Below, piece after piece: positions 7,236-14,785 of a DNA stretch of 19,131 nucleotides. This DNA is from JAHOYW01 sp964515915 (GTDB lineage: Bacteria; Verrucomicrobiota; Lentisphaeria; Victivallales; Victivallaceae): the NCBI GenBank assembly GCA_964515915.1, contig CAZEXM010000042.1:1-19131 (forward strand). The letters run 5' to 3'. The position numbers and the translations under genes were made by a program. The stretch's first letter is position 1. Each line of letters starts with the position of its first letter. The notes under the pieces were generated by a model, which saw only the letters and a program-made list of their open reading frames with translations, had not been told where the DNA came from and made no database searches.

Positions 7236-8330
7236 TTATTTTTTAGTGCGCTTGAAAAAATGCGGAGAATCACCCCATTCGCCGTAGCCGATAGTTTCAT
7301 TGATGTTTTCGATTCGGCGCTGCAGGCATCCCTTGCACATTGACGAGTTCTCGTCCAGGCATGGTTTGCCGTTGTAAAGCTGGTAATCAGCGCGATATTT
7401 AGTGTCGGTTATGTTGGGCATGACGATGTTCGCGCCTGCCTGGACGCCCAGCTCCCTGCCTTGCGGATTGAGTGCCTGCAGCGCGGTGGCGGCGGCGATA
7501 TTGACATCGCGCAGATAAATCCTGCAGGCGGCGATCATTTTTAATCCCAGCATAAACTGTTTTTCTTTGTCAAAATTTTCGACCTGTTTTGCCAGGGGAG
7601 TATCATTATGGACGATGTACGGGCCCATGCCCAGCATATCCATGTCTTCTTTTTCAAAAAAGAGTATGTCATTGACCATATCTTCAGTAGTTTGCCCCGG
7701 CAAACCCGTCATTACGCCGGTTCCGGTTTGATAACCGATTTTTCTGATCTCCCTGAGGCAATTTACGCGACGCTGGAAATTATGGCCCGCGGGATGAAGT
7801 TTTTGATAGAGTTTCTCGTTCGAAGTTTCTATTCTCAATAAATAGCGCTGCGCTCCGGCCTTAAACCAGCGTTCATAAACTTCCGGAGTTTGTTCCCCGA
7901 GCGACAGTGTAATGCCCAGTCCCCCCCTGGTTTCCGCATTAATCCGCGCGACGACCTGTTCTATAAATGCGGCGTATCCAGGTGATTCGATTTCGCCGCC
8001 TTGCAGCACGAGTGAACCGTAGTTGTTTTCGTAAGTCCACAAAGCTGATTTGACAATATCGTTTTCGTTCATCTTGAAGCGGGTAACGTTTTTATTGCTC
8101 TTCCTGATGCCGCAGTACAAACAGTCTTTAGCGCAGATATTGCTGAATTCGATGATGCCGCGAAAAAATACTTTATTACCGATATACTTAAGTTTAATAC
8201 GGTATGCTTCCTGAAAAATCTGTTCCAGAACGCCTTCGTCCTCCTCCTCCAGCAACAGCCGCAGTTCGTCAGCGGTCAGCTTTGTCTCGTTTCTTATTTT
8301 ATCCAGGATTTTTTTCATTGTACATTCCAT
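7236..8330 (-). CDS. hydE: [FeFe]-hydrogenase H-cluster maturase HydE (radical SAM)
   Basis: A radical SAM protein of 364 residues, needed with HydF and HydG to build the diiron subcluster of [FeFe]-hydrogenase. The SAM-cluster motif C-x3-C-x2-C is at C66-A-K-D-C70-L-Y-C73, preceded by G-I-I-E-F-S-N. The G-G-E motif is at 111-113. A second cluster motif C-x7-C-x2-C (C324, C332, C335) near the C-terminus is characteristic of HydE and separates it from BioB and PylB. The start could be ATG 8330 or the in-frame ATG at 8318; neither has a strong ribosome site, and the promoter leaves only about ten bases of leader before 8330. It is the first gene of a three-gene leftward unit. No hydF, hydG or hydrogenase gene is present here. 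It implies an anaerobic H2-metabolising host. Confidence 0.93.
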   Translation of the reverse strand: MECTMKKILDKIRNETKLTADELRLLLEEEDEGVLEQIFQEAYRIKLKYIGNKVFFRGIIEFSNICAKDCLYCGIRKSNKNVTRFKMNENDIVKSALWTYENNYGSLVLQGGEIESPGYAAFIEQVVARINAETRGGLGITLSLGEQTPEVYERWFKAGAQRYLLRIETSNEKLYQKLHPAGHNFQRRVNCLREIRKIGYQTGTGVMTGLPGQTTEDMVNDILFFEKEDMDMLGMGPYIVHNDTPLAKQVENFDKEKQFMLGLKMIAACRIYLRDVNIAAATALQALNPQGRELGVQAGANIVMPNITDTKYRADYQLYNGKPCLDENSSMCKGCLQRRIENINETIGYGEWGDSPHFFKRTKK

Positions 8331-8346
8331 AGTTTAGATATCTTTA

Positions 8347-8375
8347 ATAGTAGCAATAGAATGTTGACATTTCAA
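8347..8375 (-). promoter_or_regulatory. Promoter of hydE
   Basis: On the minus strand TTGAAA (8375-8370), a 17-base spacer and TACTAT (8352-8347) precede hydE. A TTGACA on the plus strand (8364-8369) with a poor CATAAA at 8386-8391 overlaps it and could fire rightward into the repeat. The 8331-8685 gap also holds the dispersed repeat and the yjbQ promoter; no protein gene is convincing there. Confidence 0.6.
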
Positions 8376-8420
8376 GTAAGGATTTCATAAAAATATTGTT
8401 CAAATTTTTTGTTTTCGGAT

Positions 8421-8560
8421 TCAGAGCAAAGTTGTGCTTACGGACGACACCGCCAAAACTAAAAAAAAGGCGGATGCAACGCCTCCGTGATCCAGCGGCA
8501 ACCGAGCGGCGGTTTTGTTATCTTTTTGCTTTTTTGCGGTTCCGTCAGAATGCATCGGCG
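8421..8560. repeat. Dispersed repeat, copy 2, with a 44-codon minus-strand frame
   Basis: The 8500-8550 part matches copy 1 at the left edge and 8443-8460 matches the fragment at 2252. Inside it GGCGGATGCAACGCCTCC can form a small hairpin. A minus-strand frame of 44 codons (8555-8421) begins M-H-S-D-G-T-A-K-K-Q-K-D-N-K-T and ends in a hydrophobic stretch. A plus-strand frame also exists (8396-8602). Neither has a ribosome site, so I call this a repeat, not a gene. Confidence 0.6.
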
Positions 8561-8608
8561 CGATATTTTTTTCAAAAATGTGCGGGTAAAATCTTGAAGT
8601 AAAGAAGT

Positions 8609-8636
8609 TTGAGGACTATATTCAGATTATTATATT
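8609..8636 (+). promoter_or_regulatory. Probable promoter of the yjbQ-trxB unit
   Basis: TTGAGG (8609-8614), 16 bases, TATATT (8631-8636). Transcription would begin near 8643, leaving a leader of about 43 bases before yjbQ. The -35 element is only moderate. Confidence 0.45.
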
Positions 8637-8685
8637 AAAGAGGCTTTTTGCAATTAGCTCAACTGATATTGCTTGGATTATCACA

Positions 8686-9090
8686 ATGGATAAAATTAAT
8701 ATCAAGACAAACAATCACAGTGAAATGATAGATTTCACTCAACAGCTGCGTAATTTAATACCAAAGGATTTTAAATCCGGAATCTGCCATGTTTTTTGTC
8801 AGCACACTACAGCAGGCTTGACTATCAATGAAAACGCGGACTTTGATGTCCAGCATGATTTGCTGGAGGCTATGGATCAAATCGTGCCGTGGAATAATCC
8901 CCTGTTTCGTCATTTTGAGGGCAACAGCGCCGCTCATCTGAAAGCTTCGTTGACGGGTTTTTCGCAAACGGTACCGATTGAAAACGGAAAACTTTGTCTT
9001 GGCACCTGGCAGGGAATTTATTTTTGTGAATTTGACGGTCCGCGAAACCGTAAAGTATTAGTGCAATTCATAGAGGATCGTAATGCGTAA
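8686..9090 (+). CDS. yjbQ: YjbQ/UPF0047 family protein
   Basis: A 134-residue single-domain protein of the widespread YjbQ family. H-T-T-A-G-L-T-I-N-E-N-A-D (40-52), G-N-S-A-A-H-L-K-A-S-L-T-G (79-91) and L-G-T-W-Q-G-I-Y-F-C-E-F-D-G-P-R (105-120) are the family hallmarks, with conserved His40 and His84 lining a metal/phosphate pocket. Some members have weak thiamin-phosphate-synthase activity in vitro; the real role is uncertain. The length is normal. It overlaps the next gene by eight bases (ATGCGTAA), a sign of coupled translation. GGAT upstream is a weak ribosome site. Confidence 0.92.
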   Translation: MDKINIKTNNHSEMIDFTQQLRNLIPKDFKSGICHVFCQHTTAGLTINENADFDVQHDLLEAMDQIVPWNNPLFRHFEGNSAAHLKASLTGFSQTVPIENGKLCLGTWQGIYFCEFDGPRNRKVLVQFIEDRNA

Positions 9091-9856
9091 ATTATTTTTT
9101 GCTTTGTTGATGTTATTGAGTATTTCCGTTGTACACGGAAAAGGAGTCGCAATCAAAGTACTCCTGGTCAATAATACCTGGCTTAAAGCTGATTTGCTTG
9201 ACGCGGATAAAAAGGGGAATCTCAGGATTCAACTGGACAAGCGCGAGCAAATTTTGCGGCGCAAAGAATTCAGGTTAGTGAAAATGACTTTGCCGCCGGG
9301 CGTGCTGAAGGCCAAAGAATTATTCAAACTGAACAAAACACGGGAAGCCGGGAAACTGCTGGATTCCATCGCCGTAAAATATAACTTCCCGTTAATACAG
9401 TCCAAAATCAAAGTATTGCAGGCTCAATTTAAAATTGCTGAAGCTGATTATAAAACAGCAGTTTCTCTTTTGAACCCTCTGCTGCAAAATAAAATGGTCA
9501 TGCCTCAATTAGAAAACGTTTCCTATGCCCACGGGTTTTTATTACTCGGCAATGCTTACGCGAAACTCGGCCAGGATGATAATGCCGCCAAGGCATATCG
9601 TCACTCATTTGACCTGGCTGTGCCGGAATATTCCGCTTTAGCCAACCTGACTTTGGGCAAAATGTTCCTGGACCGGAAAAAAACTCAAGACGCTTTGGAT
9701 TGTTTTCTGGAAAATATATCCGTGTTTGCTCCCCGGGTTCCGGGGCGTAAACTTTCATTACAGGAAACTATTAATATTTACCGGAAGCATGAAAACAAGA
9801 ATTTTAAATTCTACAAGGACATGCTTAAAAATGAATACCCGGAGAAATCCAAGTAA
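9083..9856 (+). CDS. Exported TPR-repeat protein
   Basis: A 257-residue protein with a signal peptide (1-19: M-R-K, hydrophobic core, V-V-H-G), therefore periplasmic or cell-surface. Residues 22-70 form a basic, beta-rich segment (K-V-L-L-V-N-N-T-W-L-K-A-D-L-L-D) of unknown type. From about 72 to 215 there are helical repeats of TPR type, clearest at L-L-G-N-A-Y-A-K-L-G-Q-D-D-N-A-A-K-A-Y (154-172) and L-G-K-M-F-L-D-R-K-K-T-Q-D-A-L (191-205). It probably acts as a protein-interaction scaffold. GAGG (9072-9075) precedes the ATG within yjbQ. The next gene is an ExbB/TolQ-like membrane protein, and such pairs suggest a common envelope machine; this link is inferred. Confidence 0.7.
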   Translation: MRKLFFALLMLLSISVVHGKGVAIKVLLVNNTWLKADLLDADKKGNLRIQLDKREQILRRKEFRLVKMTLPPGVLKAKELFKLNKTREAGKLLDSIAVKYNFPLIQSKIKVLQAQFKIAEADYKTAVSLLNPLLQNKMVMPQLENVSYAHGFLLLGNAYAKLGQDDNAAKAYRHSFDLAVPEYSALANLTLGKMFLDRKKTQDALDCFLENISVFAPRVPGRKLSLQETINIYRKHENKNFKFYKDMLKNEYPEKSK

Positions 9857-9895
9857 TCAATTATTGTCAATCTATTATTAAAAAAGGTTTTAGAA

Positions 9896-10795
9896 ATGAA
9901 AATTTTGAACTTTAAACGAACTCTGGCCCTGGCTCTCATCGGCGTAATTTCATGTTTTTTCGCGCCGCCGTGTTTTTCTCAGACTGACGATTACCAGATA
10001 GAACACGCTGAAGTCTTTGAACGTAAAATGAATAGTAAAAAAGTGGAGAAAGCAATTTCCCGACGCAAATCTTTTTTGGCTGCGGGAGAGTTTTTTGGTT
10101 TTGCCGTCTGGATACTACTCTTACTCAACAGCATATTGCTGCTCAGTGCGGCTATCGCTACCTGGCACTTTATTCGCCGTCACCGTACCTATCCAAGGGA
10201 ATTGGTACATCGGGTGAAAACCGTATTGCATGGTGGCGAGTTGGGATTCGTGATGGAAGCATGTGCGCCCTGCAAAACTCCACTCAGCCGGGTTTTGTTT
10301 TCGGCATTTAAAAATGTGGCCGACGGCTTTGAAGTCTGTAAGGAAGAGATGAATATTGCCCTCAAGGCTGAATATGAAAGAATGCTTAAGACAACGCGTC
10401 TTTTACTTAATTGTGCCGTCTATTCATTTGTCCTGGGACTTTTGGGATGCGGGATAGTTCTCGTTTACGCCTTGAGCTATTTTTCGACAAACCCGGAGCT
10501 GAGTAATTGGCAGGAACTGGCTTACTCCAGTTCTCAAAGTCTTTATCCTTTAATGACCGGCCTGGTCATCGCCTATATCGCGTTTTGGTTTTATCAATAT
10601 TGTATTGGCAAAGTCAATAGAATAATTATAAATACTGAAAAAATCGCTTATGACCTGATAAAGGTTCTGCGTGGAGTTCATGTGGATGACGATTTACTGG
10701 AATTGGCAACAATGACCCGTTTGCTGGATCCCCGAACCATTGTAAGTTTATCGAAAGATGAAATTCTTTCACAAAAAAATAAATCAAAAAAATAA
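9896..10795 (+). CDS. MotA/TolQ/ExbB-type proton-channel family protein
   Basis: A 299-residue inner-membrane protein. It has an N-terminal hydrophobic segment (about 8-28, probably a cleaved signal peptide ending near F-S-Q), then three membrane helices at about 67-92, 170-194 and 216-238, with a cytoplasmic loop 95-168 between the first two. This is the TolQ/ExbB arrangement of one helix, a large cytosolic loop and two more helices. P-L-S-R-V-L-F-S-A-F (129-138) and the third-helix region are compatible with the family. Family members use the proton gradient to power envelope transport with an ExbD/TolR partner, but no such gene follows; trxB does. AAGG about nine bases upstream is a modest ribosome site. 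Confidence 0.7.
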   Translation: MKILNFKRTLALALIGVISCFFAPPCFSQTDDYQIEHAEVFERKMNSKKVEKAISRRKSFLAAGEFFGFAVWILLLLNSILLLSAAIATWHFIRRHRTYPRELVHRVKTVLHGGELGFVMEACAPCKTPLSRVLFSAFKNVADGFEVCKEEMNIALKAEYERMLKTTRLLLNCAVYSFVLGLLGCGIVLVYALSYFSTNPELSNWQELAYSSSQSLYPLMTGLVIAYIAFWFYQYCIGKVNRIIINTEKIAYDLIKVLRGVHVDDDLLELATMTRLLDPRTIVSLSKDEILSQKNKSKK

Positions 10796-10811
10796 ATCTA
10801 TAAGGACAAAG

Positions 10812-11735
10812 ATGGAAAATATTGTTATCATTGGTTCCGGGGCGGCCGGTTTTACTGCGGCAATTTACGCTTCTCGCGCTGACCTCAAGCCATTAGTCAT
10901 AAGCGGAACCCTCCCCGGCGGGCTGCTGACCCAAACTTCCGATGTGGAAAATTATCCGGGCTTTCCGGAAGCGGTCAACGGTTTTGACTTGATGTTTAAG
11001 TTTCAACAGCAATCCGAACGTTTTGGCACCCGCGTAAAAAGCGATACTGTGGACAAAGTTAATTTGAAAGCCGGCGGCCCCCATACCCTGCATCTGACTT
11101 CAGGCGAAACGGTCAAAACCAAAGCTCTCATTATAGCCACCGGCGCGTCTCCGCGCTGGTTGGGCCTGGAATCTGAAGACCGCTTAAAAAACAAAGGTGT
11201 TTCCGCGTGTGCGACTTGTGACGGAGCGTTTTTCAGGGATGTACCGGTAGTTGTCGCCGGCGGCGGCGATACCGCGATGGAAGAAGCTATGTTTCTGACT
11301 AAATTCGCCAGTAAAGTAATACTCGTACATCGCCGTGATGAATTACGCGCGTCCAGAATTATGGGTGACCGGGCGAGGGCCAATCCTAAAATCGAGTTTT
11401 CATGGAGCTCTCAAGTGGTGGAAATCATTGGCGACGCGGAAGTTGAAGGGGTTAAAATAAAAAATCTCAAGGACCAAAGCGAAAACATTGTTGAAGCAAA
11501 AGGTTTTTTCGCCGCGCTTGGCCATATTCCCAATACACAGCTTTTCAGCGGCCTTATTGAAACTGACGGGAAAGGTTTTATCAAGCTGCAAAACGGTTCA
11601 AGCTATACAAATCTGGACGGAGTTTTTGCCGCCGGGGATTGTGCTGATCATGTTTACCGTCAGGCGGTAACCGCCGCCGGAATGGGATGCAGAGCCGCAA
11701 TTGACGCTGAACGCTGGCTCGAAGCCAACAAATAA
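10812..11735 (+). CDS. trxB: Thioredoxin reductase TrxB
   Basis: An NADPH-dependent FAD flavoenzyme of 307 residues that reduces thioredoxin. G-S-G-A-A-G (8-13) binds FAD, the redox-active disulfide C-A-T-C is at 133-136, the NADPH loop G-G-G-D-T-A is at 150-155 with H-R-R-D at 173-176, and G-D-C-A-D (275-279) closes the FAD site. The length is typical of the low-molecular-weight bacterial enzyme. The start at 10812 is chosen because AAGGA (10802-10806) lies five bases before it; an in-frame ATG 18 codons upstream sits inside the preceding gene and adds a lysine-rich tail foreign to the family. It is 16 bases after the ExbB-like gene and convergent with xylB across a 22-base gap with no terminator visible. 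Confidence 0.97.
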   Translation: MENIVIIGSGAAGFTAAIYASRADLKPLVISGTLPGGLLTQTSDVENYPGFPEAVNGFDLMFKFQQQSERFGTRVKSDTVDKVNLKAGGPHTLHLTSGETVKTKALIIATGASPRWLGLESEDRLKNKGVSACATCDGAFFRDVPVVVAGGGDTAMEEAMFLTKFASKVILVHRRDELRASRIMGDRARANPKIEFSWSSQVVEIIGDAEVEGVKIKNLKDQSENIVEAKGFFAALGHIPNTQLFSGLIETDGKGFIKLQNGSSYTNLDGVFAAGDCADHVYRQAVTAAGMGCRAAIDAERWLEANK

Positions 11736-11757
11736 TTTTAATAAGAAATATTATAAA

Positions 11758-13338
11758 TCATATTGGCTCGAACTGCCGTAAACCAATAGTCCTGATTTTT
11801 TCTAATTCCGCATATTTCTTCAGGGCGCTGTCGTATATTGCCGCGTTTTCCGGATCCGGCAAAATGATTTGCCTGGCCGCGGTGAATTGCTCGAACAGTT
11901 TGGCGAACGGAACTTTGGCAAGCGCGTTCGCCGCCCGGAGCGCCGCGCCCAAACCCGCTGAATCAGTAATCGCTATTTTTTCGATTCGCGCTTGAAACAC
12001 ATCCGCTAAAATTTGCAGGAAAGGAGTGCAGTTGGATGCCCCGCCGGTAACGCGGATGCGGGTAAAAGTTTCGCCCATCCAGCTTGAATGTAATCTCATG
12101 GTCAAAGCCTGGGACTCAAGGATACAACGGATTTTTACTTCCGAATCCGCTTCGCCCGCGCAAAATTCAGCAGTACCGTGATATTTGACTTCGGGCTTTA
12201 GAATTACCGGCGTACTTTCTGCGGAAAAATACGGCAGCATCAAATTACCCTTATTACCCGGGATAGTCTTATTTTCAGGCAGAGAGTCAAAATATTCCCA
12301 TGAAATATTACAGTCTTTTTTTACTTCTTCACGGGCCAACGAACCATTGGAAAAACATATCAAACTCATGAAGCCGCCCGCGGGATTGCCGAATACGTGC
12401 CCGTAACCGTCAGGATCGGTTTTAAAGTCGCGCCGCGCCGCGAAAAATGTATCGCTGGTGCCTAAACTGATTACCGCCACCCCCGGTTCCGCCGCGCCCG
12501 TGCCGATTAGACTGCAGGGATTGTCCCCGGACCAGACGATCACCGGAACAGCGCTCCCAAAACCGTATTTACGGTAATATCCACTCAATTCTCCGGCAAC
12601 CGTATCCGAACTTACTGCCGGCGGTAATTTTTTCAGCAGGCCGGGAGCGGTGAATTCAGCGATATCTTCGTCCCACTGTAAAGTTTTCAAATTCAATAAA
12701 TTCATCCCGGCGCCGTCGCCGAAATCAATCGGGGCGTTTCCGCCGGTGAGAATTGACGCCATGAAAGAACTGACCAGATGAATATGCGCCGTATTTGAAT
12801 ATCCGGGCTTATCTTCCTTCATAAACTTGCGGATTTGCGGGCCGGTAAAACGTTCGATTGCCGGAGAACCGGTATCCCGCTGAAAACGTTCGCCAAACTT
12901 TTCCTGCAGTTCACGGCATTCTTCCGAAGTGGCGCGATCCATCCATATTGGTGAGCTTTTGCGGGATAATGCCGGGCTTAGTTGTTCCTGCAGATTCCTG
13001 TCAGGATCGAGCCCGGCAATAATTTCAGTGAATTTATCGTTGAGATAAACGGACCCGTGCTGCTGCCCGGAACCACTGATGCCCGCGACTTTATCCAGTG
13101 GGGCATCCTGCTGCCGTAAACGGGAAAACAACAAATCCAGGGCCGCCGCCCACATCATGGGGTCAGCGTGTTTTATCAAGGGGTCAGGATTTTCCAGATA
13201 GCCGTCAGGGCTGTGGTATTCCGGCAGATCTTTGCCAAAATTGACACTTTCACTGCAAATAACAGTGCCGGCGCCGAGATCAATAATTTCCGCCTTCAGC
13301 CCCTGGGTGCTGCTGTCCAGACCAAGAAAAAAACTCAT
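11758..13338 (-). CDS. xylB: Xylulokinase XylB (FGGY family)
   Basis: Phosphorylates D-xylulose with ATP to xylulose-5-phosphate. At 526 residues it is longer than the E. coli type (about 484) and resembles the longer eukaryote-like subgroup. D-S-S-T-Q-G-L-K (8-15) is the N-terminal phosphate loop, S-G-Q-Q-H-G-S-V (90-97) contacts sugar, G-D-N-P-C-S-L (271-277) carries the probable catalytic Asp272, S-L-G-T-S-D-T-F (291-298) is the second phosphate loop and T-G-G-A-S-N-C (431-437) binds adenosine. It begins nine bases after xylA ends, and its ribosome site AAGGTG (13344-13349) overlaps the xylA stop codon, so translation is coupled. Confidence 0.95.
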   Translation of the reverse strand: MSFFLGLDSSTQGLKAEIIDLGAGTVICSESVNFGKDLPEYHSPDGYLENPDPLIKHADPMMWAAALDLLFSRLRQQDAPLDKVAGISGSGQQHGSVYLNDKFTEIIAGLDPDRNLQEQLSPALSRKSSPIWMDRATSEECRELQEKFGERFQRDTGSPAIERFTGPQIRKFMKEDKPGYSNTAHIHLVSSFMASILTGGNAPIDFGDGAGMNLLNLKTLQWDEDIAEFTAPGLLKKLPPAVSSDTVAGELSGYYRKYGFGSAVPVIVWSGDNPCSLIGTGAAEPGVAVISLGTSDTFFAARRDFKTDPDGYGHVFGNPAGGFMSLICFSNGSLAREEVKKDCNISWEYFDSLPENKTIPGNKGNLMLPYFSAESTPVILKPEVKYHGTAEFCAGEADSEVKIRCILESQALTMRLHSSWMGETFTRIRVTGGASNCTPFLQILADVFQARIEKIAITDSAGLGAALRAANALAKVPFAKLFEQFTAARQIILPDPENAAIYDSALKKYAELEKIRTIGLRQFEPI

Positions 13339-13347
13339 GAGTTCACC

Positions 13348-14664
13348 TTAACGAATGTATTGGTTAATTAAATTTTCCAGCATTTCCTGACGTCCGCTTT
13401 TCATTTCCGGCTCGCCCTTTTCGAGAACCATTTTTTCGAGTATATCGAAAGAACTTCCGCCGTTCATGATGTCCGCGCCGAAGCCGCTGTCGAAAGAACT
13501 GTAACGTTCTTTTACGAAACCATCGAGTACACCGTCACTGATAATCCGGTCGGCGATCAACAGGCCCCGGGCAAAAGTGTCCATCGCCCCGATGTGGGCG
13601 TGGAAAAGATCCAGCGTGTCAGTGGAACCGCGGCGTGTCTTGGCGTCGAAATTAAGTCCGCCTTTAGTGAAGCCGCCGTTTTTCAGAATGACCATCATTG
13701 CTTTTATCGCGTCATAAAGATTGGTCGGGAACTGGTCAGTGTCCCAGCCCAGCTGCGGGTTGCCGATATTTGCGTCAACACTGCCCAGTTTGCCGTCAGC
13801 GGCGGCCGTGGTCAGTTCGTGTTCAAAGCTGTGCCCCGCCAAAGTCGCGTGATTGGCTTCAATGTTCAGACGGAAGTAATCCAGTAAATCATACTTTCTG
13901 AGGAAGCCGAGAACGGTTGCCGCATCAAAATCATATTGATGGGCGGCGGGTTCGTGCGGTTTGGGTTCAAGCATGAATAAACCTTTGAAGCCGATTTTTT
14001 TCCTGTAGTCAAGCGCCATGTGCAGAAAGCGCGCTAATTGTTCCTGTTCGCGGACGTAATCGGTATTGAGCAGGGTTTCATAGCCTTCACGGCCGCCCCA
14101 GAATAAATAATTTTCACCGCCCAGGGCAAGCGTCGCGTCCATCGCGTTTTTGACCTGCGCGCATGCCCAGGCAAAAGTCATTGCGTCCGGATTGGTTCCG
14201 CCGCCGTGGGTGTAGCGGGGATGGCTGAATAGATTAGCCGTGCCCCACAAAAGTTTAGTTCCGGTATCCTGCTGTAATTTTTTGGCGACAGCGACAATTT
14301 TTTCAAGGTTTCTGCACGATTCAGCAAAAGTTCCGCCTTCAGGCGCAAGGTCGCGGTCGTGGAAGCAGTAATATGGAATTCCAAGTTTCGCGATAAACTC
14401 AAATGCGGCATGGACAGTGTCTTCCGCGTCCCGCAGCGGATTATTATTCTGCAGCCAGGGACGCTTATAGGTGCCGGCTCCGAAAATATCCGCGCCGCTG
14501 CCTTTCAAAGTGTGCCAGTAAGCTAATGAAAAGTTCAACTGTTCTTTCATTGTTTTGCCGCCGACAACCCGCTTTGCGTCATAATATTTGAATGCCAGCG
14601 GGTTCTTTGAGTCCGGTCCTTCGTAGAGGATTGCTTCTTTTACTTCCGGGAAAAATATTTTCAT
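13348..14664 (-). CDS. xylA: Xylose isomerase XylA (class II type)
   Basis: Interconverts D-xylose and D-xylulose with two divalent metal ions; cytoplasmic. The 438 residues fit the longer class II enzymes. C-F-H-D-R-D-L-A-P-E-G (100-110) holds the catalytic His102 and Asp105; metal ligands are visible in E-P-K-P-H-E-P (233-239), E-A-N-H-A-T-L-A-G-H (269-278), S-V-D-A-N (295-299), W-D-T-D-Q-F (307-312) and L-N-F-D-A-K (337-342). AAGGTG (14672-14677) lies seven bases before the start. The 108-base gap to the upstream lacI gene has no good promoter, so xylA is probably read from the lacI promoter. No xylose transporter is in the window. Confidence 0.98.
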   Translation of the reverse strand: MKIFFPEVKEAILYEGPDSKNPLAFKYYDAKRVVGGKTMKEQLNFSLAYWHTLKGSGADIFGAGTYKRPWLQNNNPLRDAEDTVHAAFEFIAKLGIPYYCFHDRDLAPEGGTFAESCRNLEKIVAVAKKLQQDTGTKLLWGTANLFSHPRYTHGGGTNPDAMTFAWACAQVKNAMDATLALGGENYLFWGGREGYETLLNTDYVREQEQLARFLHMALDYRKKIGFKGLFMLEPKPHEPAAHQYDFDAATVLGFLRKYDLLDYFRLNIEANHATLAGHSFEHELTTAAADGKLGSVDANIGNPQLGWDTDQFPTNLYDAIKAMMVILKNGGFTKGGLNFDAKTRRGSTDTLDLFHAHIGAMDTFARGLLIADRIISDGVLDGFVKERYSSFDSGFGADIMNGGSSFDILEKMVLEKGEPEMKSGRQEMLENLINQYIR

Positions 14665-14688
14665 GATTATTCACCTTTTTTTAATATG

Positions 14689-14785
14689 TTTAGCAACTTT
14701 CGTCAAAGTAGTGCCCGGTGTAGCCCTACACCGGCATTTATCGCAGTCTAAGGCTACACTTGCGACCACTTTTTAGCAACTTTCG
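14689..14785. repeat. 83-bp element bounded by 14-bp direct repeats, with internal hairpins
   Basis: TTTAGCAACTTTCG occurs at 14689-14702 and again at 14772-14785, where it encodes the last residues and stop of the LacI-type protein. Between them lies a near-perfect hairpin with CCGGTGTAG (14715-14723) and CTACACCGG (14726-14734). A third segment GGCTACAC (14752-14759) is complementary to GTGTAGCC (14718-14725), so two stems exclude each other. Near the ends AAAGTAGTG and GACCACTTT are loosely inverted. This looks like a small inserted sequence with a target duplication, or a tandem-duplication remnant. Confidence 0.6.

Noticed and set aside
8396..8602. 68-codon plus-strand frame before yjbQ
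   Set aside because: It lies across the dispersed repeat, has no ribosome site, and its composition (many Arg, Phe, Lys) looks like a reverse reading of the repeat.
8645..8680. tRNA-like TAGCTCAACTG sequence upstream of yjbQ
   Set aside because: No acceptor stem, anticodon arm or T-loop could be placed around it.
14679..14706. Possible promoter TTGACG-N16-TTAAAA before xylA on the minus strand
   Set aside because: Transcription would start inside the xylA ribosome site, leaving no usable leader.
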